Of a stretch of 64,000 nt of DNA, positions 33,504 to 42,784 are shown piece after piece. The DNA comes from Rhodocytophaga aerolata. Lineage in GTDB: Bacteria; Bacteroidota; Bacteroidia; Cytophagales; 172606-1. Within the stretch, counting starts at the first letter, position 1. Every line of letters begins with the position of its first letter. Where the stretch lies: contig NZ_JAUKPO010000007.1 in NCBI RefSeq assembly GCF_030503435.1, positions 275,474 to 339,473 on the forward strand, written 5' to 3'. The position numbers were made by a program, and so were the translations under genes. The notes beneath the pieces are model-generated. The model saw only the letters and a list, made by a program, of their open reading frames with translations. It had not been told where the DNA came from and made no database searches.

Positions 33504-34571
33504 ATGAGCACCAAGTACCATAAATTACGCGTAACAAATATCATTAAGGAAACTCCGGACACCATATCTGTCTATATGCAACAGCCTGCTCAAAGCAAAA
33601 TTGCCTATAAGCCGGGTCAGTTCCTCACGGTACTTATTCCAATGGGTGGCGAAACCGTGCGCCGGTCCTATTCTATGTCTAGTTGCCCGCATACAGATAA
33701 AGAACTCTGCGTAACCGTAAAGCGGGTAGCCAATGGCAAAGTCTCTAATTATTTAAACGATCATTTGCGGGTAGGGCAGGAACTGGAAGTAATGGAACCA
33801 ATGGGGAGTTTTTCTTTAGATCTACGGCCTGTACAACGGCATGTTATTCTAATTGGCGCTGGCAGCGGCATTACTCCACTAATGTCTATTGCTAAGGCTG
33901 TGTTGCGTATGGAATCTTCCAGTATTGTGTCGCTGCTCTATGGCAACCGCAACCAGGATACTATTATTTTCAAAAATGCCCTGGAAGAATTACAGAAACA
34001 ATATGCTAACCGGCTCCGGATTGTGCATGTGTTAAGCCAGCCAAATCCAGGTTGGAATGGGCTTACCGGACGGCTGAACAGAACATTGGCAATAAAGCTG
34101 ATTAATGAATTGCCTAAACTAGATGTATACCGTACCGATTATTATATATGTGGCCCCTCTGGTATGATGGAGGAGATGGAGCAAGCATTAAATATTTTGT
34201 ATGTACCCAAAGAGAAAATTCACAAAGAAAGCTTTGCAACTACACCTTCTGCAGATACTACTCCAAAGCCAGTGGAAGACGATAATAAAGAAGTAAAAAC
34301 CCAGGTGGTTACTATTATTTATGAAGGCAGTGAATACAAAGTAAAAGTAGAGCCACATCAGAGCATACTGGACGCTGGCCTGGATATGGATATAGACCTG
34401 CCCTATTCTTGCCAAAGTGGTTTATGTACGGCTTGCCGCGGAAAGTGCATTTCCGGAAAGGTACTCATGGATGAAGAAGATGGCTTGTCTGAGTACGAAA
34501 TGAAAGAAGGATATGTGCTGGTGTGTGTAGGCCACCCACTGACCTCCGATGTTGTAATTGAAATTGACTAG
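33504..34571 (+). CDS. PaaE-type ferredoxin-NAD(P)H oxidoreductase
   Basis: A 355-residue flavoprotein: FAD-binding barrel at 1-105 (RRSYSMSS near 54-61), NAD(P) domain at 110-240 (GAGSGITPLMSIAK near 118), and a C-terminal plant-type 2Fe-2S domain with Cys303, Cys308, Cys311 and Cys341 (YSCQSGLCTACRGKC). This arrangement is that of PaaE and related phenylacetyl-CoA epoxidase reductases. paaA-D are not in the window, so electrons may go to another oxygenase. A linker rich in Pro/Asp/Glu (residues 247-265) joins the last domain. Confidence 0.9.
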   Translation: MSTKYHKLRVTNIIKETPDTISVYMQQPAQSKIAYKPGQFLTVLIPMGGETVRRSYSMSSCPHTDKELCVTVKRVANGKVSNYLNDHLRVGQELEVMEPMGSFSLDLRPVQRHVILIGAGSGITPLMSIAKAVLRMESSSIVSLLYGNRNQDTIIFKNALEELQKQYANRLRIVHVLSQPNPGWNGLTGRLNRTLAIKLINELPKLDVYRTDYYICGPSGMMEEMEQALNILYVPKEKIHKESFATTPSADTTPKPVEDDNKEVKTQVVTIIYEGSEYKVKVEPHQSILDAGLDMDIDLPYSCQSGLCTACRGKCISGKVLMDEEDGLSEYEMKEGYVLVCVGHPLTSDVVIEID

Positions 34572-34606
34572 ATATATTCTACCATTTATAAGCTGCTATT
34601 GAACAA

Positions 34607-36334
34607 ATGCCTGAAACTACCTTATCTATCCCACAACGGAAACAAAGAACCTTTTTGCCGGATAATTTTCAGTTAATTACCTGGGAAAGTATCCAGCCTT
34701 TTGTGGAAAATCTAAAATACCGCCCAATTCATTCTGCTAAAGACCTCCAGCACTGGTTTGAAGACAGAAGCGAACTGGAAGCGTATTTGGCGGAAAATTT
34801 TGCCTGGCGGTATATCCGCATGACCTGCGATACAGCAAACGAACAGCTGGTAACGCATCTGCAAGATTTTATTACCAACATACAACCCAAAATTGCTCCT
34901 GAAACAAATGCACTCAATGAAAAAGCCTTGCTGAATGAGTACCTGACCTGGATTAAAGCAGAGGGATTTGAGATTATGATACGGTCTATGAAAAAGGATT
35001 TTGAAATTTTCCGGGAAAAAAATATTCCGGTTATTACTCAAATCCAGACAGAAGAGCGTAAATACGGTGCCATAGCCGGAGAGATGACAGTAGAGATAGA
35101 TGGAAAAGAACTGACCTTACAACAAGCTTCCGATTTTCTACAATCTACCAACCGTGCTGCACGTGAGGAAGCTTACAAAAAAATTGCTGAAAGGCGGTAT
35201 CAAGATAAAGACAAGCTGGATGAATTATTTAACAAACTCATTCAACTCAGGCACCAGCAGGCAACCAATGCAGATTTTAAAAACTTCCGCGACTACATGT
35301 TTGCTGCGTTAGGCCGTTTCGATTACACCCCTGAAGACTGCTTTGCTTTCCATACTGCTGTGGCAGAGTCGGTAGTTCCTTTATTGAATGAAATGGCTCA
35401 AGAACGAAAAGAAAAGCTGAAGCTAGATATACTTCGCCCTTGGGATACAAAAGTGGATATTTCCAATAAACCTGCCTTAAAACCCTTTACTAGTGGCGAA
35501 GAGTTAATTAATAAAACCATTGAATGCTTCACCAAACTAGATCCGTATCTGGGACAATGCCTGGCTATTATGAAGCAAATGGGCCACCTGGATCTGGAGT
35601 CCCGCAAAGGTAAAGCACCAGGTGGGTATAACTATCCACTAGATGAGATTGGCGTACCATTTATTTTTATGAATGCTACGTCCAGTTTACGCGATATGGT
35701 AACCATGCTCCATGAAGGGGGGCATGCCGTACATTCATTCCTTACCAGGGACTTGTCTTTGAATGCATACAAACATCCGCCTTCTGAAGTAGCCGAACTC
35801 GCATCTATGTCTATGGAACTCATAAGCATGGATCATTGGAATTTATTTTTCGAAAGTGAAGAAGATCTTCGCCGGGCTAAAAGGCAACATTTGGAGCAAA
35901 TCATAGAAACACTCCCTTGGGTAGCTACCATTGATAAATTTCAGCACTGGATCTACGAGCATCCAACACACACAGTGGAAGAAAGAAAACATACCTGGCT
36001 ACGCATCTATGAGCAATTTTCAGATTCTGTAACAGACTGGGCAGGATTGGAAGAATACAAAGCATATATCTGGCAGAAACAACTACATTTATATGAAGTC
36101 CCCTTCTATTATATAGAGTATGGAATTGCGCAGCTGGGAGCCATTGCAGTCTGGAAAAATTATAAAGAAAATCCGCAAAGAGGCTTACAAGGCTATATAA
36201 ATGCTTTGAAATTGGGCTATACAAAACCTATAAGCCAGATTTACGAAGCTGCGTACATTCCCTTTAATTTTTCGAAAGAGTATATTACGGAGTTGATAAG
36301 TTTTGTGAAAACCGAATTAGAAAAGGTAAAATAG
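34607..36334 (+). CDS. M3-family oligoendopeptidase
   Basis: A 575-residue cytosolic zinc peptidase that degrades short peptides, like PepF. The HExxH-type site is LHEGGHAVH with His369, Glu370 and His373; the third ligand Glu lies in PSEVAELASMSMELIS near 390-405. It starts 35 bases after the reductase gene on the same strand, so it may be cotranscribed, though functions are unrelated. No signal peptide. Slightly shorter than the 600-residue PepF standard, as expected for this branch. Confidence 0.93.
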   Translation: MPETTLSIPQRKQRTFLPDNFQLITWESIQPFVENLKYRPIHSAKDLQHWFEDRSELEAYLAENFAWRYIRMTCDTANEQLVTHLQDFITNIQPKIAPETNALNEKALLNEYLTWIKAEGFEIMIRSMKKDFEIFREKNIPVITQIQTEERKYGAIAGEMTVEIDGKELTLQQASDFLQSTNRAAREEAYKKIAERRYQDKDKLDELFNKLIQLRHQQATNADFKNFRDYMFAALGRFDYTPEDCFAFHTAVAESVVPLLNEMAQERKEKLKLDILRPWDTKVDISNKPALKPFTSGEELINKTIECFTKLDPYLGQCLAIMKQMGHLDLESRKGKAPGGYNYPLDEIGVPFIFMNATSSLRDMVTMLHEGGHAVHSFLTRDLSLNAYKHPPSEVAELASMSMELISMDHWNLFFESEEDLRRAKRQHLEQIIETLPWVATIDKFQHWIYEHPTHTVEERKHTWLRIYEQFSDSVTDWAGLEEYKAYIWQKQLHLYEVPFYYIEYGIAQLGAIAVWKNYKENPQRGLQGYINALKLGYTKPISQIYEAAYIPFNFSKEYITELISFVKTELEKVK

Positions 36335-36769
36335 TACATAAATGCTTGCCACATACTACTTTCTACATAAATAATAAGGGAATGCTCCTGCACAAGCATT
36401 ATATTATTTAGGTACTGGCATCGTCCGCAGAAGAGTTTAGGTATGTCGTGGGATTCTCTCTAGAAAATACCTTTTACAAGTCTACCAAAATAGCAGGTTA
36501 CATTCATCTATGTAATATTTATTAAGGGGAAATAGCACTACGGATAAAATTGTGAAGCGCAACTACCAGAATTTGACTATTTGCCTCCTTATACATCTTT
36601 TTTGCTTAAACTTTACATGTAGGAAAATCTTTGAGAAGGAATGAGATTGGCCATAATTTGATAGAATAGTATACCATTACTTACCTATATTTGCATTCTA
36701 TCCTAAACCAGCAGCGATTTTCTTCCATTTTATTCATTTTTTACAACATTCTTTTTGTTATAAATAGTT
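36335..36769 (+). other. Intergenic region upstream of terC-like gene
   Basis: 435 bases without a gene. A Bacteroidota-type promoter can be drawn: TTTG at 36657-36660 and TATATTTG at 36686-36693, 25 bases apart, 76 bases before the ATG. GGGGAAATAGC near 36530 recalls the manganese riboswitch common before terC genes, but the fold was not convincing. A weak hairpin (GAATGCT/AGCATT near 36380) may end the peptidase transcript. Confidence 0.4.
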
Positions 36770-37576
36770 ATGGATTCTCTTCACCAGCTGCTAACTGAAC
36801 TGTTTGGGCAGGATCTACAGGCAGCGGCCTTTGTAATACTTAACCTGATCATTATAGAGAGCTTACTTTCAGTAGATAATGCAGCAGTATTAGCTACTAT
36901 GGTAATGGACTTACCACGTGCGCAAAGGGCAAAAGCCTTACGGTATGGTATTCTGGGTGCATATGTTTTCAGAGGTATATGTTTATTATTGGCTTCATGG
37001 ATTATCAATTTTGGTTGGCTGAAAGGTTTGGGTGGCCTGTATTTGTTTTGGCTCGCCTTTAACTATTTTCGGTCAAAGGCTACTCCCAAAGATGAAGACG
37101 ATACACTTAATAAGCAGGACAACCGCATTTATAGAGCTTTTCTCCGGATGTTGGGTGGTCCTTTTTGGGCCACAGTTGTATTTGTGGAGATAATGGACCT
37201 GGCTTTTTCTATTGACAATGTATTTGCTGCAGTTGCCTTCACAGATAACCTGTATCTTATCTGGATTGGGGTATTCCTGGGTATTCTCTCTATGCGTTTT
37301 GTTGCCCAAGGGTTCGTAAAGTTAATGGAAAGATTCTCTTTTCTGGAGCCTACTTCTTTTATAGTAATTGCCTTGCTTGGAATAAAACTAGTGGCCTCTT
37401 ACATCAGCGAGTTTGATAAGTCCAGTGCCTTCTATCATTTTATAAATAATGAAGAAACAGACTTATATGTCTCCATTACTACTGTGCTTATTTTCTTTAT
37501 TCCTGTGTTCACTTCTTTGTTGTTCAATTATCCTAAACACACGGTAACAGAGCAGAAAATAGCTGAAAAAAAATAA
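36770..37576 (+). CDS. TerC-family integral membrane protein
   Basis: A 268-residue inner-membrane protein with about seven helices and paired acidic motifs ESLLSVDNAAVLA near 24-36 and EIMDLAFSIDNVFAAVA near 138-154, the hallmark of the TerC fold. Members export manganese or help metal loading of exported proteins. The second half carries TSFIVIALLGIKLVASY near 198. It stands alone. Confidence 0.94.
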   Translation: MDSLHQLLTELFGQDLQAAAFVILNLIIIESLLSVDNAAVLATMVMDLPRAQRAKALRYGILGAYVFRGICLLLASWIINFGWLKGLGGLYLFWLAFNYFRSKATPKDEDDTLNKQDNRIYRAFLRMLGGPFWATVVFVEIMDLAFSIDNVFAAVAFTDNLYLIWIGVFLGILSMRFVAQGFVKLMERFSFLEPTSFIVIALLGIKLVASYISEFDKSSAFYHFINNEETDLYVSITTVLIFFIPVFTSLLFNYPKHTVTEQKIAEKK

Positions 37577-37822
37577 TTTTAACGTTGGCTTCTGTCTTCT
37601 ATAACAGGTGAATTGCATTCGCAACGTATGCATAAATACGGTTTCAGGTAAGTTTTGCTAAAACAAAATTTACATAGAGGCGTATTGTCTTACAAAGTCC
37701 TATGGTAGGCTTATACATTCTCTGTATAGGTTTTTCTCCAAAAATTTTAGTTGAAAAACGGATTTTCCTGCTATAAGGAAGGATGAATAGTAATTTAGTT
37801 AACCACTAAACTAACAAACCAC

Positions 37823-38392
37823 ATGAAAAAAATAGAAAATAAGAAAGTAGCTATTCTGGTAGCTAACGGGTTTGAGCAGGTAGAGCTTACCTCGCCGAAA
37901 GAAGCATTGGAGCAAGAAGGCGCCATAACTCATATTGTTTCACCAGAATCTGGCGAAGTAAAAGGCTGGGACGAAACTGACTGGGGTAAAACTTTTAAAG
38001 TAGATGTACCCTTGAATGAAGCGGATGCGGAAAATTACGATGCGCTAGTACTGCCTGGCGGGCAGATGAACCCGGATTTTTTAAGGGTAAATGAAAAAGC
38101 GGTTGCGTTTATTAAGCGTTTTTTTGAAGCTGGCAAACCCGTAGCTGCCATTTGCCATGGTCCGTGGACATTAATTGAGGCTGATGTAGTACGTGGCCGC
38201 ACAGTAACCTCTTATCCTTCTATTAAAACTGATTTGAAAAACGCCGGTGCCAATTGGGTAGACCAGGAAGTAGTTACAGATAATGGACTGGTTACTAGCC
38301 GGAAGCCAGATGATCTGCCTGCTTTTAATAAAAAGATGATTGAAGAGATCAGGGAAGGAAAACATCAGGCGCAAGCTTCTAGCAGCAAATAA
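37823..38392 (+). CDS. DJ-1/PfpI-family protein (glutamine-amidotransferase-like)
   Basis: A 189-residue cytosolic protein with nucleophile Cys111 in AAICHGPW, the nucleophile-elbow motif, and Glu18 (NGFEQVELTSP) positioned as in PfpI and YhbO. Relatives are called proteases, chaperones or deglycases; substrate is uncertain. Ends SRKPDDLPAFNKKMIEEI, the normal C-terminus. A strong terminator follows 22 bases after the stop. Confidence 0.93.
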   Translation: MKKIENKKVAILVANGFEQVELTSPKEALEQEGAITHIVSPESGEVKGWDETDWGKTFKVDVPLNEADAENYDALVLPGGQMNPDFLRVNEKAVAFIKRFFEAGKPVAAICHGPWTLIEADVVRGRTVTSYPSIKTDLKNAGANWVDQEVVTDNGLVTSRKPDDLPAFNKKMIEEIREGKHQAQASSSK

Positions 38393-38413
38393 GATAGCTG
38401 TATTTCGTTAGAC

Positions 38414-38457
38414 AAAGCAAAAACTCCTCTTCCTTTACGAAGAGGAGTTTTTGCTTT
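38414..38457 (+). terminator. Terminator after the PfpI-like gene
   Basis: Perfect 18-base arms (38414-38431, 38440-38457) with an eight-base loop; core AAACTCCTCTT / AAGAGGAGTTTTT. Confidence 0.92.
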
Positions 38458-38586
38458 ATGTGCTGCTAGGTTAGGTGCGGATTCATAAGTGCAAAAAGAA
38501 TGTTAAGGGATATATGCAAGAATATTTCATTGATCCGCAGTTTTTATTAATTTACTTCGAATCTGTCTGAAATTAACTAGTTGTAT

Positions 38587-39912
38587 ATGAAAAAGCTTTT
38601 GTCAAAGTACCCATATAGGTATAGTTGTTTGCTAAGTATATACTTCGCTTTTTCTATGCTATCCATAGCCACCGCTCAGACTTTTCAACCTAATTATGAA
38701 GAGGCCAACGTAGGCAATTACCGGTTGCCAGAGGTATTACAAACAGATAAGGGTAAGAAAATAACGACATCCAGGAAATGGGAAAAAAGTATGCGGCCAA
38801 AAATACTAGCAAAATTTGCTGAACATGTGTATGGCAAATTTCCGGGCCGGACAAAGGACATGCATTTTACAATAAATTCTGTAGACAGTACAGCACTGGG
38901 AGGCAAAGCTACGCGAAAGCAAGTAACCATATTTTTTACAAAAGCTGCTGATTCTCCAAGCATGGATGTATTGCTTTATCTCCCTAACCAAGTAAAAGAG
39001 CCAGTACCGGTATTTATTGGCTTAAATTTTTATGGCAATCACTCTATACAAACCGACCCTGGTATTCAGCTTTCCGAGCGGTGGATGAATAATAATGAAC
39101 CATACAAAGTGGTAAATAACCGGGCTACTGAGGGTTCGCGTGGAGCGCAGGCTAGCCGGTGGCCGGTAGAAGAAATCTTAGCCCGAGGATATGGCTTAGC
39201 TACAGCCTATTATGGCGACCTGGAACCTGATCATACTGAAGGCTGGAAAACCGGAATTCGTACCACCCTGCAAGAAGAATTGACTATAAAACCAGAAGAA
39301 TGGGGTGCCATTAGTGCCTGGGCATGGGGACTAAGCCGGATAATGGATTACCTGGAGACCGATAAGCAGGTAAATGCCAAACAAGTAGCCATCACAGGTC
39401 ATTCGCGGATAGGAAAAGCAGCTTTGTGGGCAGCTGCCAACGATCAGCGGTTTGCTATGGTTATTTCCAATGATTCTGGCGAAGGAGGCACAGCCCTTGC
39501 ACGCCGCAATTATGGCGAAACCCTTGAAAGAATTAACACAAGTTTTCCGCATTGGTTTGTTTCTAAATACAAAGAGTACAACACCAACGTAGATCAACTT
39601 CCTGTAGACCAGCATATGTTACTGGCTTTAATGGCTCCGCGTCCTTTGTATGTAGCCAGTGCCGAAGACGACCAGTGGGCCGATCCTAGAGGAGAGTTTT
39701 TAAGTGCTAAACATGCAGAACCAGTTTATGAATTATATGGTAAAAAAGGCCTGGGTACAGAACAAATGCCAGCTATTGAGCAGCCAGTAGGCGAATATAT
39801 CCGTTACCACATCCGCACCGGGAAGCATGACATTACTCTATATGACTGGCAACAGTTCTTAACTTTTGCTGATAAACATTTTAAGCAAGTAGCAAAAGCA
39901 ATCAACCAGTAA
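38587..39912 (+). CDS. CE15-like glucuronoyl esterase / alpha-beta hydrolase, exported
   Basis: A 441-residue exported hydrolase starting at ATG 38587 (MKKLLSK) with a signal peptide ending near SIATAQ (about residue 31). The nucleophile motif is GHSRIGKAALW near 270-280, close to the GCSRxGK of glucuronoyl esterases; an acidic residue in NDSGEGG near 297 and His in RTGKHDITLYDW near 417 complete a plausible triad. The family cleaves lignin-hemicellulose esters or acetyl-xylan-like esters in the periplasm. No other polysaccharide genes are adjacent. Substrate is uncertain. Confidence 0.85.
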   Translation: MKKLLSKYPYRYSCLLSIYFAFSMLSIATAQTFQPNYEEANVGNYRLPEVLQTDKGKKITTSRKWEKSMRPKILAKFAEHVYGKFPGRTKDMHFTINSVDSTALGGKATRKQVTIFFTKAADSPSMDVLLYLPNQVKEPVPVFIGLNFYGNHSIQTDPGIQLSERWMNNNEPYKVVNNRATEGSRGAQASRWPVEEILARGYGLATAYYGDLEPDHTEGWKTGIRTTLQEELTIKPEEWGAISAWAWGLSRIMDYLETDKQVNAKQVAITGHSRIGKAALWAAANDQRFAMVISNDSGEGGTALARRNYGETLERINTSFPHWFVSKYKEYNTNVDQLPVDQHMLLALMAPRPLYVASAEDDQWADPRGEFLSAKHAEPVYELYGKKGLGTEQMPAIEQPVGEYIRYHIRTGKHDITLYDWQQFLTFADKHFKQVAKAINQ

Positions 39913-39980
39913 CATCAACTAAAACAATTTACCTTTTGTGTTGGATGACTAACTCAGTAGCAAAACTCATGTAAATTTCG

Positions 39981-40532
39981 CTACATTAAGTTAACCAGTC
40001 GGTAAAAATCCTTCATTGTTTTGCGGAAATTATCCCGGTCAGTCTCGGTCTGAAACAATTCTATCCACTGCTTATCTTCCGTGTAAACCAGAAGTTTATG
40101 TTTGGCCATTACACTCTGGTAAATCTCTGAAGCAAACTTAAAATGATTATCCTTTGGGCCGAAGGTAAACCGGTACACACCAGATTGTTTCCTGTCAATA
40201 TCCTGCCATTCCACTTCAATAGATGACATATTGTCAAAAAAAGCGCTAGGTTCTATTATTACATAGGCCTCATCATGTAGCCAGTTATTAACCAAAGCTA
40301 GGTTTAACACTGGTTTATCGATAGCTAGATTTCTTTTTCCAAAGCGGTATACTTCCAATTTAGTGTTTTCAGGTATCTCACGGTCATAATAGATTTGCCG
40401 TACATTTTTAAAAAATAATCTAGAATCAGCCGATGTGCTGAATTTTGCTTGGTTTTGGTCAACTCTCTTATCAGGGCTAACGTTGCAGGCGAATAACAGG
40501 AATGCAACTATGACTAAGGGGATTCGTTTCAT
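39981..40532 (-). CDS. Lipoprotein of unknown function
   Basis: A 183-residue lipoprotein with lipobox ending at Cys16 (AFLLFACNVS). The mature part is well-mixed alpha/beta, with FFKNVRQIYYDRE near 46-58, WLHDEAYVIIEPS near 85-97, FTFGPKDNHFKFASEIYQSVM near 120-140 and a basic end. It looks globular but I recognise no family. It is divergent from the LemA cluster and converges on the CE15-like gene. Confidence 0.65.
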   Translation of the reverse strand: MKRIPLVIVAFLLFACNVSPDKRVDQNQAKFSTSADSRLFFKNVRQIYYDREIPENTKLEVYRFGKRNLAIDKPVLNLALVNNWLHDEAYVIIEPSAFFDNMSSIEVEWQDIDRKQSGVYRFTFGPKDNHFKFASEIYQSVMAKHKLLVYTEDKQWIELFQTETDRDNFRKTMKDFYRLVNLM

Positions 40533-40740
40533 GGGTAGTTACTTCAGTCTACTAGAAATTAGTTGGCTATTTGCAAGCCAATGTTACCATCCGGACAAAT
40601 GGACATGTATTCCGGGTATAGCAGGTTTGGCAAGCATTTGGATATAATTGGTTTATAGCAACAGGTTCTATACCTTTGGTAACAATGTTGCCAGGGGATT
40701 GTTCCTCATCATGCATATTTTAAAAACACATCTACCTCCT

Positions 40741-41325
40741 ATGAAAACAAGATTTTTTTCTGTTATTAGTGTTATAGTTTTATTCTTTTCCTTGAGCGGC
40801 TGTGGGTACAACAGCATGGTCGATAAACGTGAAAATGTATCTGGCAAATGGGCGCAAGTGCAGAATGCCTATCAGCGCAGAGCAGATCTGATTCCTAACC
40901 TGGTAAATACAGTAAAAGGGGCAGCTAATTTTGAACGCGAAACATTAACACAGGTTATTGAAGCCCGGGCAAAAGCTACCTCTGTCAATATTACCAGTGC
41001 TGATAGCTTAACTCCACAAAAATTTCAGCAGTTTCAACAGGCGCAAGATGCCCTGGGATCATCTTTATCCAGGTTGCTGGTAAGTGTAGAACGTTACCCG
41101 GAGTTAAAAGCTAACCAGAACTTTCTGGAATTACAGGCACAGTTAGAAGGTACAGAGAACCGTATATCCGTTGAACGTAAAAACTTTAACGATGCTGTAC
41201 AGGATTATAATTCCTACATAGCCAGGTTTCCTAATAACTTATCTGCCGGGATGTTCGGCTTTGATCCTAAGCCCTATTTTGAAGCTCAGGCCGGTTCAGA
41301 CCGTGCTCCGCAGGTAGAATTTTAA
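40741..41325 (+). CDS. LemA-family lipoprotein
   Basis: A 194-residue protein starting at ATG 40741 (MKTRFFSVIS); an in-frame upstream start would destroy the signal peptide. The lipobox is LSGCGYN near Cys21, then the LemA signature VSGKWAQVQNAYQRRADLIPNLVNTV (split) and long helices (ERKNFNDAVQDYNSYIARFPNN). LemA proteins are membrane-linked helical bundles of unknown role, often with TPM proteins. Two TPM genes follow, the common gene order. Confidence 0.92.
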   Translation: MKTRFFSVISVIVLFFSLSGCGYNSMVDKRENVSGKWAQVQNAYQRRADLIPNLVNTVKGAANFERETLTQVIEARAKATSVNITSADSLTPQKFQQFQQAQDALGSSLSRLLVSVERYPELKANQNFLELQAQLEGTENRISVERKNFNDAVQDYNSYIARFPNNLSAGMFGFDPKPYFEAQAGSDRAPQVEF

Positions 41326-41350
41326 CGCGTTTGTTAAGCAAAATTTAATA

Positions 41351-41383
41351 GCCTATCCTAGACTTGCCAAGTTATGGGTAGGC
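41351..41383 (+). terminator. Weak terminator-like hairpin inside the LemA-TPM cluster
   Basis: GCCTATCC pairs imperfectly with GGGTAGGC 26 bases after the lemA stop, followed by TTGCTTT. It may be leaky and set different levels for lemA and the TPM genes. Confidence 0.35.
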
Positions 41384-41498
41384 TTGCTTTATCCGGTAAG
41401 CTGAAAGGCTTGGCAGTTTCTGTTTGTTTAAGGGAATGCCAAAGCCACTTAGTAATTGTTCTATATTAATCGGCTTCTATACATCTGTTCATTTATTT

Positions 41499-41942
41499 AT
41501 GGCATCAAGCTTTTTTACCCAGGCGCAGCAAGACCGGATTGTACAAGCTATCCGGGATGCGGAAAAAAATACATCCGGTGAAATTAAAGTGCATATTGAA
41601 AAAGAATGTTCCGGCGATGTTATGACACATGCCAAGGAAGTTTTTCTTTTATTAAAACTGCATGAAACCTCTCTACGGAATGGGGTGCTCTTTTATCTCG
41701 CTCTGGAAAGCCACAAGTTTGCCATACTGGGTGACGAAGGCATAGATAAGGTCGTACCTGCCAATTTCTGGCAAGAGATTAAACAGGCTATGCGCAGCCA
41801 GTTTAAACAGGGACTTATTACGGAAGGATTGTGCCAGGGCATACGAATGGCAGGCCACGAACTAAAAGCACATTTTCCTTATCAGGCCAACGATAAGAAT
41901 GAATTGTCGGATGATATATCTTTTGGGGATAGTAAAGGATAA
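41499..41942 (+). CDS. TPM-domain protein without signal peptide
   Basis: A 147-residue protein starting at ATG 41499 (MASSFFTQAQQDR); an upstream start would add a hydrophobic tail with no family match. It has a short TPM domain: IVQAIRDAEKNTSGEIKVHIE near 13-33, LFYLALESHKFAILGDEGIDKVV near 66-88 and IRMAGHELKAHFP near the end. TPM proteins are linked to membrane quality control; this short form lacks a membrane helix and probably acts in the cytosol. Second gene of the LemA-TPM-TPM set. Confidence 0.85.
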   Translation: MASSFFTQAQQDRIVQAIRDAEKNTSGEIKVHIEKECSGDVMTHAKEVFLLLKLHETSLRNGVLFYLALESHKFAILGDEGIDKVVPANFWQEIKQAMRSQFKQGLITEGLCQGIRMAGHELKAHFPYQANDKNELSDDISFGDSKG

Positions 41943-41991
41943 TAAATGTTGATCTATACGAAGAATTATAGCTTTTTATAAAGCCTTGTGA

Positions 41992-42765
41992 ATGAAAAAA
42001 ACAAAATTTATACTGATAGCTTTTATTATTGGTTTGCTGGCTACCGGAGCTTCTGCCCAAACTTTTCCGGAGAAACCCAATCCGCCCAGGTTGGTGAATG
42101 ATTTTGCCGGTGTGTTGAGTGAAAATGAAGAAAATGCTCTGGAGCGCAAATTAGTAAGGCTTGACGACACAACTTCTACTCAAATTGCTATTGTAATTGT
42201 TAATACCTATGGAGACTATGACCGGGCGCAGTATACCTTTGAGCTGGCAAATAAGTGGGGAATAGGGCAAGCAGGTAAAAACAATGGCGTATTAATTACC
42301 ATAGCTATAAAAGACCGCAAATATTTTACAGCTACTGGCTACGGTGCCGAAGGGGCGCTGCCCGATGCGATTATTAAAAGAATAGAAGAACAAACATTTC
42401 CACCAAATTTCAGAGCCGAAAACTATTACCGGGGTCTTGATGAAGCAACTACCTTAATGGCCCGTGCTATTGCAGGAGAATATCAGGCGGAAAATACAGA
42501 TGAAGGCGAAGGAGGCAGTGGAGGGATGAGTTTTATTTTTTTGCTCATTATTATCATTATTATTATTGCTGTGATCAGGCGTGGGGGTAGAGGAGGAAGA
42601 GGCGGAGGTGGCCGGTATTACGGTGGGGGTGGATTTTTCCCTCCGTTTATAACCATGGGAAGAGGCGGAAGCTTTGGTGGAGGCAGCTTCGGTGGGGGAG
42701 GTGGTGGCTTTGGCGGTTTTGGTGGCGGTAGTTTTGGCGGTGGCGGTGCTGGCGGTGACTGGTAG
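41992..42765 (+). CDS. TPM-domain membrane protein with glycine-rich tail
   Basis: A 257-residue protein: signal peptide ending GASAQ near 23, a TPM domain (residues 30-165: VNDFAGVLSENEENALERKL is split, NNGVLITIAIKDRKYFTATGYGAEG), a membrane helix at about 183-198 (FIFLLIIIIIIIAVI), and a very glycine-rich C-terminus (GGRGGRGGGGRYYGGGG, GSFGGGSFGGGGGG). This is the classic form found next to LemA. The Gly tail probably faces the cytosol and is disordered. Confidence 0.93.
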   Translation: MKKTKFILIAFIIGLLATGASAQTFPEKPNPPRLVNDFAGVLSENEENALERKLVRLDDTTSTQIAIVIVNTYGDYDRAQYTFELANKWGIGQAGKNNGVLITIAIKDRKYFTATGYGAEGALPDAIIKRIEEQTFPPNFRAENYYRGLDEATTLMARAIAGEYQAENTDEGEGGSGGMSFIFLLIIIIIIIAVIRRGGRGGRGGGGRYYGGGGFFPPFITMGRGGSFGGGSFGGGGGGFGGFGGGSFGGGGAGGDW

Positions 42766-42784
42766 TAAAGAAGTTAACCTTAAG

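Noticed and set aside
33292..33537. Minus-strand open frame between purB and the reductase
   Set aside because: It overlaps the reductase start, has no family resemblance and looks like promoter DNA.
36520..36560. Possible manganese (yybP-ykoY) riboswitch before the terC-like gene
   Set aside because: GGGGAAATAGC recalls the conserved GGGGAGUAG and terC is a typical target, but I could not draw the second conserved loop or the three-way junction.
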